A DNA stretch of 64,000 nucleotides from a virus, in the IMG/VR virus record IMGVR_UViG_3300047585_000208, positions 62,001 through 126,000 of that record, one strand, 5' to 3'. The translations under genes were made by a program, and so were the position numbers. The notes beneath the pieces are model-generated. The model did not search any database. It saw nothing but the letters and a program-made list of their open reading frames with translations, and was not told the DNA's origin. Of the stretch, positions 63,899-64,000 are shown piece by piece (position 1 is the first letter of the stretch; the number at the start of each line of letters is the position of its first letter).

Positions 63899-64000
63899 AT
63901 GACCGATTTGGAAATTGAGCAGGCTGTTGGAACAGCGCTTCGCGATTTAGCTGGAATTCCGCATCCGTGTTCTTTAGAGGACACTGACTGGTTTGTAAGA
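63899..64000 (+). CDS. 5' fragment of an unidentified gene
   Basis: ATG at 63899 after GAGGAATTACTCTTT; 34 codons to the window edge (MTDLEIEQAVGTALRDLAGI ...). Resembles the start of small phage head-completion or neck proteins only in being a short acidic helix; no assignment. Confidence 0.5.
   Translation, partial: MTDLEIEQAVGTALRDLAGIPHPCSLEDTDWFVR

Noticed and set aside
1-64000. CRISPR array
   Set aside because: The dispersed palindrome recurs 33 times but with gene-size spacing; no regular repeat-spacer array of 25-40 base units was seen.
1-64000. tRNA genes
   Set aside because: No intergenic stretch shows a cloverleaf with T-psi-C arm; the element at 43182 is branched but has 25-bp outer stems and lacks GTTCRANNC.

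Overview
The window is a contiguous piece of a large tailed double-stranded DNA phage genome. Every gene I can support lies on the + strand, genes are tightly packed with frequent ATGA/TAATG overlaps and strong AGGAG-type ribosome binding sites. A portal protein, an SPO1-like DNA polymerase, a DnaB-type helicase, a primase, a RecA-like recombinase and an SbcCD pair identify it as a phage. No terminase, major capsid protein or tRNA gene is visible, so the window is only part of the genome. The host cannot be fixed from the sequence. Two gene products carry lipid-free signal peptides, which only says that the host is a bacterium.

Layout. 1-7.9 kb: small membrane proteins, an RNase H-like protein, a dATP/dGTP-hydrolase-like protein, a TnpB insertion that splits a small membrane gene, a 0.5 kb structured intergenic region followed by a gene with a Rep-like Cys motif, and the first cluster of glycine-rich mini-proteins. 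7.9-30 kb: the DNA replication and recombination module (SbcD, RNA ligase, SbcC, UvsW-like helicase, DnaB-like helicase, primase, UDG-PolA fusion polymerase, a candidate ssDNA-binding protein, RecA-like protein), interrupted by more glycine-rich genes. 30-40 kb: nucleotide-pool and nucleic-acid enzymes (HD hydrolase, MazG-like, DEDDh exonuclease, RuvC-like resolvase, Thg1-like polymerase) plus a second TnpB. 40-48.7 kb: membrane proteins, a secreted SIMPL-domain protein and a membrane-anchored protein that looks like two ubiquitin-like domains ending in LLGG. 48.7-64 kb: papain-like and trypsin-like proteases, two glycosyltransferases, a 573-residue Cas12/TnpB-like RuvC nuclease, the portal protein, an HD protein of RelA/SpoT type, and large Gln/Pro-rich putative virion proteins.

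Three genome-wide patterns stand out. First, a 16-20 bp inverted repeat (GAGTAA-NNNN-TTACTC) occurs 33 times on this strand. It nearly always sits between genes, commonly supplies the stop codon of the upstream gene and is followed at once by the Shine-Dalgarno sequence of the next, so it behaves as a stop-hairpin-SD cassette. Second, 14 short proteins share a (Gly-X)n architecture. Third, five of the repeats are followed by a second hairpin whose stem changes in a compensated way. Together these suggest a genome assembled from exchangeable single-gene modules joined by a common boundary sequence. Three TnpB/Cas12-type RuvC nucleases in 64 kb and a phage-encoded ubiquitin-like protein are the most interesting individual genes.
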